NCBI GenBank assembly: GCA_964568455.1
Contig: CAZMPJ010000008.1
Location: 17,089 to 81,088 of the forward strand
Reading direction: 5' to 3'
Length of the DNA: 64,000 bases
DNA from: CAZMPJ01 sp964568455
Lineage (GTDB): Bacteria > Margulisbacteria > WOR-1 > O2-12-FULL-45-9
A program made the translations under genes and the position numbers. The notes under the pieces are model-generated. The model ran no database searches. It had not been told where the DNA came from and worked only from the letters and a program-made list of their open reading frames with translations. Of this stretch, positions 1 to 7,786 are shown piece by piece. Within the stretch, counting starts at the first letter, position 1, and each line of letters starts with the position of its first letter.

Positions 1-1
1 T

Positions 2-373
2 CCAAGAGTCAAAGTGTTTGAGAGGGTTAATGCTCGCAATCTCAAACCTAAGGATTTGGGATTAGAAAAGTCTGAAATCAATCTTTGCGTCATTGACGTA
101 TCTTTTATTTCCTTGACTAAGATTTTGCCGGCAGTTTATGCTCTTTTAACTGATAAAGCAGAAGTAATAGCTTTGATCAAACCTCAATTTGAAGCCAAGC
201 GTGAGCAGGTGGAAAAGGGTGGAATAGTTAGAGATCCAGCAGTTCATCAAGAAGTTGTTGAGAAAGTTGAGGCAGAAGCCGAAACTATAGGTTTTGAAAT
301 TAAAGGAATAGTAACTTCTCCTATTACTGGTGCAGATGGGAATGTGGAGTTTTTGATCCATTTAACGAAATAA
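2..373 (+). CDS. tlyA: TlyA-type rRNA 2'-O-methyltransferase, C-terminal part (5' cut by window edge)
   Basis: The frame is open from base 2, so the gene begins before the window. The visible part is the C-terminal half of an FtsJ-like Rossmann methyltransferase of the TlyA/hemolysin A family, which methylates cytidine 2'-OH groups of rRNA using SAM. Diagnostic stretches are VFERVNARNL, the motif IV-like IDVSFISLTKILP, ALIKPQFEAKRE, KGGIVRDP and the terminal SPITGADGNVEFLIHL. The N-terminal S4 domain would lie upstream. A nadK gene follows one gene later, a common tlyA-nadK neighbourhood. The GTG at 14 is internal, not the start. Confidence 0.9.
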   Translation, partial: PRVKVFERVNARNLKPKDLGLEKSEINLCVIDVSFISLTKILPAVYALLTDKAEVIALIKPQFEAKREQVEKGGIVRDPAVHQEVVEKVEAEAETIGFEIKGIVTSPITGADGNVEFLIHLTK

Positions 374-382
374 CCAAAAACC

Positions 383-460
383 AATGACGAATGACGAGTG
401 AATACCCAATTGATCAATTTATAAATTAATTCGTCATTGATAAATTTGTCATTCGTCATT
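383..460. repeat. 13-bp inverted repeat of the TGACGAATGAC type
   Basis: AATGACGAATGAC at 383-395 is matched by its exact reverse complement GTCATTCGTCATT at 448-460. CATTCGTCATT recurs at 13905-13915 before ssrA, so this looks like a dispersed intergenic repeat. The right arm runs into the -10 box of the next gene. Confidence 0.6.
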
Positions 461-465
461 ATAAT
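460..465 (+). promoter_or_regulatory. -10 box TATAAT, leaderless start of the 472 gene
   Basis: TATAAT ends six bases before the ATG at 472, so transcription should begin at or next to the start codon. No Shine-Dalgarno sequence is present. Confidence 0.6.
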
Positions 466-471
466 GCTCTT

Positions 472-1008
472 ATGTCAACCTCAATTATTTTTGCTACTGT
501 TGCCGGTATGGTAATTGGTTCTTTAGTTTTCTATCTAATTATCAGCTATCGCAATTGGAAAACTAACATAAAATCTGCTCCGCAAGATCTGTTTGACCGC
601 AAAGCCACCGAAGATTTATTAACCCGCAGTGGTTTTAAGATTTTAAGCGTAAATTTAAAACAACCAGTTATCACTAATATAGATGGTAAAGAGCATTATG
701 GTCATGTGGTCGCAGATTATTTAGTTAAAAAGGGTAAAGTTAAATATATTGTGATTGTTAAAAAGGGCGAAGCAGAGTTTGATGCGAACGATCCTTTGTT
801 TAGAAGAAGGTTAATTGAATGCTGCCGGGTTTTTAATACACCGGAGGTTTTGCTGGTTGATCCCAATGATGGGGAAATCCACGTTGTTGGTTTTCGTTAT
901 CCGCACGAATGGAGTCTTGATTTCTTTTTTAGGTTTTTATTGGCTGGGTTTATTGTTTTAGGTCTAATTGGTATAATCTGGTTGTTAGCGTCTATTGGTT
1001 TGTTATAG
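472..1008 (+). CDS. Two-TM membrane protein with a degenerate nuclease-like core
   Basis: A 178-residue protein with one membrane segment at each end (about residues 5-25 and 150-175) and a soluble middle of about 120 residues. The core runs HYGHVVADYLVKKGKVKYIV then VKKGE and FRRRLIECCRVF. This resembles the D-x(n)-[E]xK and following Arg/Leu helix of PD-(D/E)XK nuclease-fold proteins, but the usual Glu before the Lys is Ile, so activity is doubtful. That comparison is inference from a short pattern. It sits between tlyA and nadK with nadK 9 bp downstream, so it is probably co-transcribed with nadK. I do not recognise a named family. Confidence 0.75.
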   Translation: MSTSIIFATVAGMVIGSLVFYLIISYRNWKTNIKSAPQDLFDRKATEDLLTRSGFKILSVNLKQPVITNIDGKEHYGHVVADYLVKKGKVKYIVIVKKGEAEFDANDPLFRRRLIECCRVFNTPEVLLVDPNDGEIHVVGFRYPHEWSLDFFFRFLLAGFIVLGLIGIIWLLASIGLL

Positions 1009-1017
1009 GAGGGAAGC

Positions 1018-1779
1018 ATGAAAACGGTTGGAATAATTTATAAAAAAGAAGACAGTATTATTGCTGGCACAGCTAAGCAAATAACTAAAGAATTAAAAAA
1101 AGCTGGCTATAAAGTTGATTTAAATAAGGCTGATTTTGTAATTACGCTAGGCGGAGACGGAACTATTCTTCGTGCTAGCCGCATGTTGGCGGAGAAAAAA
1201 CTGCCCATTCTTGGAATCCATATGGGGGGCTTGGGCTTTTTAACTGAAATAGATTTAGAACAGCTTGTGGGTGCTTTGCAAAGGATTAAAAAGAGAAAAT
1301 ATAAAATTGATGAAAGGACCATGATTGAAGCGCAGGTAAACGGTAAAAAATTATTAGCTTTAAACGACATTGTTATTAGTAAAAGCGGAATTGCTCGAGT
1401 GATTAGACTAGAAGTTGAAGGAATTACAGAATATCTGGCTGACGGCTTAATTTTTGCTACTGCTACTGGCTCAACTGCCTATAATTTATCAGCTGGTGGT
1501 CCATTGCTTGATCCGCATTCGCCTACTATTGTTTTATCTGCTATTTGTCCTCACAAGATCAGTATTAGACCGATTGTGTTGGAAAAAGGCGTTTCAGTCA
1601 CCCTTACTAGAGGGGACAAAGTTATTGTGACTGCTGATGGGCAAAATATGCTGCCTTTAAAAGTAGGGCAAAAGGTAAAAATCGAAAAATCAAAGCTTAA
1701 AACCAAGTTTATCCGTTTGGATGGTTATGACTTTTTTGGGCGAGTAAAACAGGCGTTTGGGTTTGGTGTCAGGGTTTAA
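1018..1779 (+). CDS. nadK: NAD kinase
   Basis: Phosphorylates NAD to NADP with ATP, the only source of NADP. The 253-residue length is normal for the short bacterial type. Signature motifs are present: LGGDGTILRA (the GGDGT ATP/NAD site, about residues 42-51), LGIHMGGLGFLTE, ALNDIVISK (the NE/ND motif), and TATGSTAYNLSAGGP (the glycine-rich loop). The start at 1018 follows GGAGGG at 1009-1014, a good ribosome-binding site. It belongs to the tlyA-membrane protein-nadK group and converges on a small minus-strand gene with a 4-bp overlap. Confidence 0.95.
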   Translation: MKTVGIIYKKEDSIIAGTAKQITKELKKAGYKVDLNKADFVITLGGDGTILRASRMLAEKKLPILGIHMGGLGFLTEIDLEQLVGALQRIKKRKYKIDERTMIEAQVNGKKLLALNDIVISKSGIARVIRLEVEGITEYLADGLIFATATGSTAYNLSAGGPLLDPHSPTIVLSAICPHKISIRPIVLEKGVSVTLTRGDKVIVTADGQNMLPLKVGQKVKIEKSKLKTKFIRLDGYDFFGRVKQAFGFGVRV

Positions 1780-1985
1780 TTTAAAAACTTACCGCTGTTA
1801 AGGTTGGCTATCTTATTTAAATCTTCTACTAGCACGTAATTTTTGGCATCAGAATAATTTGGTGCGGCAGTAATTGGGAAAATGGTGTAGAGCGTAACTT
1901 TGCGCATTTTAGTACGCACTAATTTTTCTAAGTAATTCTTTAGAGTCGCTTTTTCTAATTTTTTTAGGGTCTCTTGGGTATTCAT
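1776..1985 (-). CDS. Small orphan protein, 69 aa, alternative-promoter regulon
   Basis: A 69-residue basic protein beginning MNTQETLKKLEKATLKNYLE, predicted helical at the N terminus, without a family I recognise. It is probably real because a GGGGAG ribosome-binding site precedes the ATG and an intact copy of the TGAAATT-N15-CGATAT promoter lies at the right distance upstream. The inferred mRNA has a leader of about 14 bases, unlike the leaderless large members of the same promoter set. It is convergent with nadK (4-bp overlap) and divergent from proA. Confidence 0.65.
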   Translation of the reverse strand: MNTQETLKKLEKATLKNYLEKLVRTKMRKVTLYTIFPITAAPNYSDAKNYVLVEDLNKIANLNSGKFLN

Positions 1986-2006
1986 GATACTCTCCCCTCT
2001 ATATAT

Positions 2007-2034
2007 ATATCGACATATTTGGGGTGAAATTTCA
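2007..2034 (-). promoter_or_regulatory. Alternative-sigma-type promoter P1 (69-aa gene)
   Basis: On the minus strand TGAAATT (2028-2034), a 15-base spacer and CGATAT (2007-2012). It drives the gene starting at 1985. Confidence 0.75.
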
Positions 2035-2044
2035 GTTTTTATGT

Positions 2045-2050
2045 TATAAT
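2045..2050 (+). promoter_or_regulatory. -10 box TATAAT of proA, near-leaderless
   Basis: TATAAT lies nine bases before the proA ATG at 2060. It faces away from promoter P1, and the two promoters are packed into about 45 bp. No ribosome-binding site is seen. Confidence 0.6.
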
Positions 2051-2059
2051 ATTTCCGAC

Positions 2060-3289
2060 ATGAACACTTCAGAAGTTACTCAAAAAGGCAAATTAGCTAA
2101 AGAAGCTGCGACAAAGTTGGCAATTACGTCAACCAAAGTTAAAAACGAAGCTTTAGCTCGCATGGCTGAGGCTTTAAGCAAAAATGCTAAGGTCATTATT
2201 GACGCAAATTCAATCGATCTTGAAGCAGGCGAGAAAAAGGGCTTATCCAAAACCTTGCTTGATCGCTTGAGTTTAGATGGTCCAAGAATTCAAGGGATGA
2301 TCGAAGGTTTAAATGTTGTAAAATCCCTGCCTGATCCAATTGGCCAAGTAATATCTTCTTGGAAAAGGGCAAACGGGTTAAAAATTAAAAAAGTTAGAGT
2401 TCCGCTGGGTGTAATTGGCATTATTTATGAAGCCAGACCTAATGTTACGGTTGATTCTGCTGCACTTTGTCTTAAAGCAGGTAATGCTACTATTCTTCGC
2501 GGTGGTTCTGACGCAATAAATTCTAATAAACAGATTGCGCATCTAATTTCCGAAGCAGCTTATAGTGCTGGAATTCCAAAAGGTGCTATTCAATTAATTG
2601 AAGATACTAATCGCAGTACCGCCGAAGAGCTTATGGCTGCCAGAGACTATGTTGATATTTTGATTCCTCGCGGAGGCAAAGGGTTAATTCAAACAGTGGT
2701 GCAGAAAGCCAAAGTGCCAACCATTGAAACAGGTGAGGGCAATTGCCACGCTTATGTTGAAAAAACTGCTGATCTTAAAATGGCTGAGCAAATTATAATT
2801 AATGCTAAATGCCAACGACCATCAGTTTGTAATGCCATTGAAACGCTTTTAATTGATAAAGAAGTGGCAACAAAGCTTTCCCAATCTTTATTTTCCAAGC
2901 TAAAAGAAAAAGGGGTTGAGATTCGAGGCGGCATTGACCAGCCAGCTAGTGAAGAAGATTATAAAACTGAATTTTTGTCGCTAACTTTAGCAGTAAAAGT
3001 TATTTCTGGCATTGACGAAGCCATTGCTCATATTAATAAATACGGAACCAAGCACTCTGAAACAATAATTACTAAAGATAAAAAGGCTGCGCAAAAATTT
3101 CAAGCTGAAGTTGATGCTGCTGTGGTTTATGTTAACGCCTCAACCAGGTTTACTGATGGGTTTGAGTTTGGTTTTGGTGCTGAAATTGGAATTTCCACGC
3201 AGAAATTACATGCTAGAGGGCCAATGGGCTTGTCAGAATTAACTTCGTATAAATATCTTATTGATGGTAAGGGACAGGTTAGGGGATAG
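2060..3289 (+). CDS. proA: Gamma-glutamyl phosphate reductase
   Basis: Second enzyme of proline synthesis: reduces glutamyl 5-phosphate to the semialdehyde with NADPH. The 409-residue protein is normal length. Family motifs: PLGVIGIIYEARPNVTVDSA, LKAGNATILRGGSDA, IPRGGKGLI, TGEGNCHAYV, and AKCQRPSVCNAIETLL containing the catalytic Cys of the aldehyde dehydrogenase fold. The C-terminal FGFGAEIGISTQKLHARGP is typical. I chose ATG 2060 because it matches the family N terminus and lies just after the -10 box; an upstream in-frame ATG at 2024 falls inside the promoter. No proB is adjacent. It converges with the nitrilase-like gene (11-bp overlap). Confidence 0.96.
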   Translation: MNTSEVTQKGKLAKEAATKLAITSTKVKNEALARMAEALSKNAKVIIDANSIDLEAGEKKGLSKTLLDRLSLDGPRIQGMIEGLNVVKSLPDPIGQVISSWKRANGLKIKKVRVPLGVIGIIYEARPNVTVDSAALCLKAGNATILRGGSDAINSNKQIAHLISEAAYSAGIPKGAIQLIEDTNRSTAEELMAARDYVDILIPRGGKGLIQTVVQKAKVPTIETGEGNCHAYVEKTADLKMAEQIIINAKCQRPSVCNAIETLLIDKEVATKLSQSLFSKLKEKGVEIRGGIDQPASEEDYKTEFLSLTLAVKVISGIDEAIAHINKYGTKHSETIITKDKKAAQKFQAEVDAAVVYVNASTRFTDGFEFGFGAEIGISTQKLHARGPMGLSELTSYKYLIDGKGQVRG

Positions 3290-4019
3290 GGACATCTGCG
3301 ATTAAGATTCCGGCCTGTGATTGTAAGTGAAAAACATTAGCAATTTCTCCTGCTTGAGTATAGCTGGCGTAAAAAGAATAACCATCTTGATATGTTCCGG
3401 ATAAAAACATTGTGCTATTAATTCCTAAGCAGGCCTGTGGCAAAAATCCTCCTGCAGCAGGTGGGAAAACCTCTTCCATCATAAAATCGTATACCCTAGA
3501 AGGATTAATAACAAGATCTATATCTGTGCGAGGGAGGTTAAAGGTGCGAAGAGTTCTTCCTGCGCCGATGTCTGCACAAATCTGCACTTTTATTTCAAGG
3601 CCTTTGAGGTGAAAATCAGGAGTTAATGCTTCAGGAATAGTTGTTGGGGTGCTTCGTGCTTCTCCGATTCCAGTCCATAGGGGTCCATCCGGTCCGGCAA
3701 CAGTGTATCTGCTGCTGCTGGTTAATGGATCGATGTCTCCAAAGCCGATAAAAACCCCGCAGTCTTCAGCTGTTCTTTGAAATAATTCATCAGACCCGGG
3801 TAAAAGATCATGGGAAGCTTCACAGAAAAAAACAGCTTCTATTCCATGATCTCTTTTTAATGCTGCAATGTTGCTTATTTCTAAGACTATGCTTCTTTGA
3901 GGCAGAGTTTCTTTTCTTTCATCAGCAGTCAAAACTTGCATTGCCGCAACTCGCAGTTTGTTGGTTGGGCTAACTACAGTTGGAGTCCTGGCAAAAGTTA
4001 TTGGAAGTATTCCTGGCAT
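3279..4019 (-). CDS. Nitrilase-superfamily-like protein
   Basis: A 246-residue protein resembling carbon-nitrogen hydrolases. The N-terminal strand is LRVAAMQVL; a Glu appears in EAVFFCEASHDLLPG where the catalytic Glu is expected; the Cys elbow is EIKVQICADIGAGRTLR (compare IC-x-D-x-R of the family), followed by DLVINPSR. The catalytic Lys that normally lies between them is not obvious (the region reads GIGEARSTP), so the protein may be inactive or highly divergent. Translation appears leaderless: the -10 box ends six bases before the ATG. It is one of the orphan genes controlled by the TGAAATT-N15-CGATAT promoter and stands alone between proA and other orphans. Confidence 0.6.
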   Translation of the reverse strand: MPGILPITFARTPTVVSPTNKLRVAAMQVLTADERKETLPQRSIVLEISNIAALKRDHGIEAVFFCEASHDLLPGSDELFQRTAEDCGVFIGFGDIDPLTSSSRYTVAGPDGPLWTGIGEARSTPTTIPEALTPDFHLKGLEIKVQICADIGAGRTLRTFNLPRTDIDLVINPSRVYDFMMEEVFPPAAGGFLPQACLGINSTMFLSGTYQDGYSFYASYTQAGEIANVFHLQSQAGILIADVPIP

Positions 4020-4025
4020 GTCTTT

Positions 4026-4053
4026 TTATCGGTATATTTGGTGGATAATTTCA
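4026..4053 (-). promoter_or_regulatory. Alternative-sigma-type promoter P2 (nitrilase-like gene)
   Basis: Minus strand TGAAATT (4047-4053), 15 bases, CGATAA (4026-4031). The start codon begins six bases after the -10 box, predicting a leaderless mRNA. Confidence 0.75.
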
Positions 4054-4090
4054 GTTTACTTAGGTAAGGGGCAGGTTAGGCGACCATAGG

Positions 4091-4669
4091 CTAAACTAAA
4101 TTCTCGATAGAATGGATTCCGTCTTCGGATATAGAGTCAACCGCAATTGCCAAATCAGTAATGCTTATTCCTTTTTCCCCGCAAAAGAGTAATAGCTTTT
4201 TGAAAAGTTCGGTTTTGAGGCCAATAGGTGCCAGAGTTTGAGGAAGTTCCGTTCTCTGGAAAAGAGGCAAGACGTTTCTTAAGGCATGTCTTTTTGTTCT
4301 AACTGCACTCAAAAGGTTTTCCATTTCTACGATTTCTTCTAGGGATTGATCTATCCTGATTCCTTGCAGATGGAGCCCGATGAGGGATTCGAGATGAAGA
4401 GAAGCATCAAGTTCTCTCCCATTATTTTGATCTGACCAAGCAAACATTCTCCTTAAAACTACATTTAAGCTTCGCCTTCTTCCCCAGCCTAAATTCTGCA
4501 AAGCGGCTGAGACTTGAGGGGAGGCGCTTCTGAAGATGGGTTTTTTGTTTAACCATAATCTGATTTTGTGGCGACTTGCCAGTATGCTTGTTGTCTGTTT
4601 TAGCAGCCCCCCATTTTTAAGATTTGCCGAAAAAGCGGATAATGATTCTGTTGCGCCAGGTGTTTTCAT
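4091..4669 (-). CDS. Orphan helical protein, 192 aa
   Basis: I do not recognise a family. The protein is soluble, Leu/Arg-rich and predicted mostly alpha-helical, with clusters such as ILASRHKIRLWLNKK and WGRRRSLNVVLRRMFAW. There is no signal peptide or membrane segment. It lies 34 bp downstream of the 225-aa orphan gene on the same strand. AGGAG sits about eight bases before its ATG, so it is translated in the usual way as the second gene of that operon under promoter P3. Confidence 0.65.
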   Translation of the reverse strand: MKTPGATESLSAFSANLKNGGLLKQTTSILASRHKIRLWLNKKPIFRSASPQVSAALQNLGWGRRRSLNVVLRRMFAWSDQNNGRELDASLHLESLIGLHLQGIRIDQSLEEIVEMENLLSAVRTKRHALRNVLPLFQRTELPQTLAPIGLKTELFKKLLLFCGEKGISITDLAIAVDSISEDGIHSIENLV

Positions 4670-4703
4670 GTTTTTTTATCTCCTGCTAATTTTTGTAGAT
4701 GTG

Positions 4704-5381
4704 CTAACTCAATATATCTTCAAGCTTTTGCATAAGATCTGAGACTTGAACTACGTCTTCTACAACGGTTGGTTCTATATCGCCATCCTGCCAAAAACCA
4801 ATAGCTCCTTCAAGATCAGCAATATCATAACCATCATCAATAATATCGAGCATGAGTTGGACTTTATTTTGATTTACAGCAAGCAATGGCTGGTTGCCAA
4901 GCATTACTGTTTCTCTAATGTGGCCCAATGTGTCTCGAATTGCTTTAAATCTAATAAAAGCATCTAGAAACTGATGAAAAATTTCTTGATCGTTGCGGCT
5001 TCTTTTGTCTAAAGCAACTAGTTCAGATAATTCTAAGGTTACTCCTTGAAGTCTGGCTGGATATTTTGCTGCCCCTCCTGAGTCCTCATGTGAAAAACAG
5101 AAATTAGAAACTGCTTCCAAAAGATCGTAGCCTGTTTCAGTTGTTAAACCGATTGCTGATAAGGCGACAGTGATTTCAGAATCAAGAGCGCGGAAAAGGT
5201 TTTTTCCTCGATCAAACTTGATGTGAAGCTTAAATCCTTCGCCAAGCCTCTTGGCGATTGCGCGTAGCGAGTTAGCCTGGTTATTAGCTAAGGCGTTTAT
5301 CGTGTTACCTAGTTGGGCTCTAAGAGCTGTGGCTGCTTGCCGATCTCTTGGTGTTATTCCTATTCGTGTTCGTGATGCCAT
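4704..5381 (-). CDS. Orphan helical protein, 225 aa
   Basis: First gene of a two-gene orphan operon. The start at 5381 is chosen because a perfect AGGAGG lies ten bases upstream (complement of 5391-5396); a start at 5414 would fall inside the expected transcription start region. The product begins MASRTRIGITPRDRQAATAL, is soluble and predicted helical, and ends in an acidic tail (IEPTVVEDVVQVSDLMQKLE). No domain is recognised. Its promoter P3 is the weakest match of the set in the -10 box (CGAAGA) but keeps the exact spacing. Confidence 0.65.
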   Translation of the reverse strand: MASRTRIGITPRDRQAATALRAQLGNTINALANNQANSLRAIAKRLGEGFKLHIKFDRGKNLFRALDSEITVALSAIGLTTETGYDLLEAVSNFCFSHEDSGGAAKYPARLQGVTLELSELVALDKRSRNDQEIFHQFLDAFIRFKAIRDTLGHIRETVMLGNQPLLAVNQNKVQLMLDIIDDGYDIADLEGAIGFWQDGDIEPTVVEDVVQVSDLMQKLEDILS

Positions 5382-5418
5382 TTTATGGTTCCTCCTATAT
5401 ATAAATAATGACAACTAT

Positions 5419-5446
5419 TCTTCGGTACCTTTATCAAAAAATTTCA
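5419..5446 (-). promoter_or_regulatory. Alternative-sigma-type promoter P3 (225-aa/192-aa operon)
   Basis: Minus strand TGAAATT (5440-5446), 15 bases, CGAAGA (5419-5424). It is followed by a leader of about 30 bases with an AGGAGG site. Confidence 0.65.
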
Positions 5447-5459
5447 CTTTTTTTTGTGA

Positions 5460-5465
5460 TATACT
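5460..5465 (+). promoter_or_regulatory. -10 box TATACT of nadD, leaderless
   Basis: TATACT ends six bases before the nadD ATG at 5472, with no ribosome-binding site between. Confidence 0.5.
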
Positions 5466-5471
5466 AAGCCC

Positions 5472-6047
5472 ATGAAGCGTCTAGGCATCCTTGGTGGCAC
5501 GTTTAACCCTATCCACAATGGCCATTTGGCTATGGCGGAGAAGGCTTTGAAGGAATTTAAATTAGATGAAATCATTTTTATCCCTACCAACATTCCACCG
5601 CATAAGGATTTAGCTGAATTAATTGATAAAGAAGACCGATTTAAGATGGTTAAATTGGCAATTGAAGGCAAAGAAAGATTTTCAATTTCACGCATTGAAC
5701 TTGATCGAGAAGGAACATCGTATGCAATTGATACTTTTAAAGAGTTAAATAAAAAAGGGGATAAACTCTACTATATTATAGGGATGGATTCTTTGAATGA
5801 GATGATGGAATGGAAAGATCCGCTTTCATTATTTAGTTATTGCGAATTTATTGTGGCCAAGAGGCCAGGAGAGAATGAGGATTCACCGCTATTGAAGTCG
5901 CATGCAAACAAAATTCATGTTATGAACTTAAATGAAAATGTTTCAGCTACTAATATTAGGCATATGATTGTAGAAGGGGAGCAAGTTTCTGAATTAATTT
6001 CTAAGGAAGTGCTAGAATACATTCAGGACAAAGGCTTATACCAATGA
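5472..6047 (+). CDS. nadD: Nicotinate-nucleotide adenylyltransferase
   Basis: Joins nicotinate mononucleotide and ATP to give deamido-NAD in NAD synthesis. The 191-residue protein has the nucleotidyltransferase signatures ILGGTFNPIHNGHL (with the HxGH motif, residues 5-18), PTNIPPHK, YYIIGMDSL and the C-terminal SATNIR (usual S-[ST]-T-x-I-R). It is the first gene of a pair with the M16 peptidase, which starts inside its last codons (4-bp overlap), so translation is probably coupled. With nadK upstream this places two NAD(P) genes close together. Confidence 0.94.
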   Translation: MKRLGILGGTFNPIHNGHLAMAEKALKEFKLDEIIFIPTNIPPHKDLAELIDKEDRFKMVKLAIEGKERFSISRIELDREGTSYAIDTFKELNKKGDKLYYIIGMDSLNEMMEWKDPLSLFSYCEFIVAKRPGENEDSPLLKSHANKIHVMNLNENVSATNIRHMIVEGEQVSELISKEVLEYIQDKGLYQ

Positions 6048-7303
6048 AAATACCAAATTCTAAGAAAACGATACTTAAAAATGGCTTAACCATTCTAACC
6101 GAAGAAATTCCGAGCATGCGATCAGTGGCTATGGGCATACTGGTTGGTGCTGGATCTGGTAACGAAAGTGAGAGTGAAGCTGGCTTATCGCATTTAATTG
6201 AACATATGGTGTTTAAGGGTACTAAAAAACGCTCTGCCTATGAAATTGCCCATGAACTGGATGCCGTGGGTGGCAAAATGAATGCTTATACTGGCAAAGA
6301 CGTAACCATGTATTATGCCGTGACGCTGGATAAACATTTAGACGTTGCTATAGATGTATTGGCTGATCTTTTATTAAACGCGCGGTTTGACGAAAAATTA
6401 ATGCAAGCGGAAAAATCAGTTATTTTAGAAGAAATTAAAATGTATGAAGATACACCGGACGAGTTAATCCATGATTATTTTGCTGGTAAAATTTTACACG
6501 GTCATCCGATTGGCCGGCCAACCATTGGAACGGTTGCAAGCGTTAAGGGTTTTGGCCGCAAAGATATTTTAGACTATCAAAAAAAATGGTATAACCCGCA
6601 CAATACAATTATTTCTTTGGCTGGTGCCATTCCCAAAGATGCTTTAAAAAGGCTAAAGAGCTATTTTGAAAAATGGGAAGGCGAGGGTTTAATGCAGGCA
6701 CCAGAATCAGTAGAAATTATGGGTAGTATGCATTTGCAAAAAAAGAAAACCGAACAAGTCCATTTGTGTTTAGGCACCAAAGGAGTTTCTCAGGTAGATG
6801 AGGATCGCTACGCTTACTCGCTTTTAGATACTATTTTGGGTGGCAGCATGAGCTCTAGGTTGTTTCAGGAAATCAGAGAAAAGAGGGGGTTGGCATATTC
6901 AGTTTATTCAACCGCTGCACCATTTAAGCACTTTGGCATTGCTTATGTTTATGCTGGCTGCAGCAAAGAAAATTTAGAGGAAGTAATTAATTTAATCTTA
7001 AAGCAGTTTAGCTTGTTTAAAAAAGAGGGAGTTAGCAAAGAAGAGCTGGATCGCGCCCGGGAAAATTTAAAAGGTTCTTTAGTGCTAGGTCTTGAATCAA
7101 CTTCCGCGCGCATGAGCTGGATGGCCAAGACCGAGTTTTTCTTGGATAACGTAAAAACTATTGATGATATCTTTGCGCAGGTAGATAAAGTGACTCAAGA
7201 CGATATTATGCAGCTAGCCAATCGTTATTTTAAAGATAAATACCTGACCTTAGCTGTGATTGGGGATCTAGATAAGCTGCCGATTAAAGAATTAAACTGT
7301 TAA
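6044..7303 (+). CDS. M16 family zinc metallopeptidase (processing-peptidase-like)
   Basis: A 419-residue single-chain member of the pitrilysin/mitochondrial processing peptidase family. The inverted zinc motif HxxEH is present as SHLIEHMVFKGT near residue 52, with the third ligand Glu in ILEEIKMYEDTPDEL. The substrate-side loop GGSMSSRLFQEIREKRGLAYSVYS is typical of the C-terminal half. No signal peptide, so it acts in the cytoplasm; bacterial homologues clear small peptides. It overlaps nadD by 4 bp and ends exactly where the DUF559 element begins. Confidence 0.92.
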   Translation: MKIPNSKKTILKNGLTILTEEIPSMRSVAMGILVGAGSGNESESEAGLSHLIEHMVFKGTKKRSAYEIAHELDAVGGKMNAYTGKDVTMYYAVTLDKHLDVAIDVLADLLLNARFDEKLMQAEKSVILEEIKMYEDTPDELIHDYFAGKILHGHPIGRPTIGTVASVKGFGRKDILDYQKKWYNPHNTIISLAGAIPKDALKRLKSYFEKWEGEGLMQAPESVEIMGSMHLQKKKTEQVHLCLGTKGVSQVDEDRYAYSLLDTILGGSMSSRLFQEIREKRGLAYSVYSTAAPFKHFGIAYVYAGCSKENLEEVINLILKQFSLFKKEGVSKEELDRARENLKGSLVLGLESTSARMSWMAKTEFFLDNVKTIDDIFAQVDKVTQDDIMQLANRYFKDKYLTLAVIGDLDKLPIKELNC

Positions 7304-7352
7304 CAGCCCTCACCCTAGTTAATTCTTATTTATTTACTTTTAGTACAATTTA

Positions 7353-7373
7353 CCCTCTCCCAGAGGGAGAGGG
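7353..7373. repeat. GC-rich palindrome, left copy
   Basis: Arms CCCTCTCCC and GGGAGAGGG with a 3-base loop (AGA). It would form a 9-bp hairpin, much more GC-rich than its surroundings, and could also stop transcription from the M16 gene. Confidence 0.7.
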
Positions 7374-7395
7374 GGTGAGCCGGCAACAGATGAGT

Positions 7396-7401
7396 TATAA
7401 T
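7396..7401 (+). promoter_or_regulatory. -10 box TATAAT of the DUF559 gene, leaderless
   Basis: TATAAT ends seven bases before the ATG at 7409. Confidence 0.6.
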
Positions 7402-7408
7402 TACCATT

Positions 7409-7744
7409 ATGAAAGAAATAAAGAAAACTTTTGCTAGAAGACTTAGAAAAGAACAAACTAAAACAGAGAAAATAGTTTGGGAACTTCTTCGTAATCGTAA
7501 GTTTAAGAAATATAAATTCAGAAGACAGCATGTAATAGAAGGCTTTGTTTTAGATTTTTACTCTCATGAACTTAAATTAGGCATTGAAGTAGACGGAGGC
7601 ATTCATTTAAGAAGAAAAGACTATGATGAACTAAGACAAGAAGTGATTGAATCTAAAGGAATATATATAATAAGGATTACTAATAAAGAAATAAAAGAAA
7701 ACAAGAGATCAATGCTAAAGAAATTAGAGAAAATACTCAATTAA
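7409..7744 (+). CDS. DUF559 endonuclease-like protein
   Basis: A 111-residue member of the DUF559 family, related in fold to very-short-patch repair and restriction endonucleases. Family pattern: ARRLRKEQTKTEKIVWELLR, then FRRQHVIEGFVLDFYSHELKLGIEVDGGIH, in which the Asp of FVLDFY and the E-V-D of GIEVDGG are the probable metal ligands, then RRKDYDELRQE and the C-terminal IIRITNKEI. It is very Lys/Arg-rich. It sits inside the inverted-repeat element and is probably the enzyme linked to its spread or upkeep. No host-gene function is indicated. Confidence 0.85.
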   Translation: MKEIKKTFARRLRKEQTKTEKIVWELLRNRKFKKYKFRRQHVIEGFVLDFYSHELKLGIEVDGGIHLRRKDYDELRQEVIESKGIYIIRITNKEIKENKRSMLKKLEKILN

Positions 7745-7765
7745 CCCTTCAATTATCCAACCACT

Positions 7766-7786
7766 CCCTCTCCCTCTGGGAGAGGG
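7766..7786. repeat. GC-rich palindrome, right copy
   Basis: Arms CCCTCTCCC and GGGAGAGGG with loop TCT, the complement of the left-copy loop, so the two copies face each other. Confidence 0.7.

Noticed and set aside
146..459. Two minus-strand open frames over tlyA and the following gap
   Set aside because: They are antisense to a clear methyltransferase, lack promoters and ribosome-binding sites, and have no family features.
7353..7786. The two GC-rich palindromes as a CRISPR array
   Set aside because: There are only two copies, in opposite orientation, separated by a gene; no regular spacers are present anywhere in the window.
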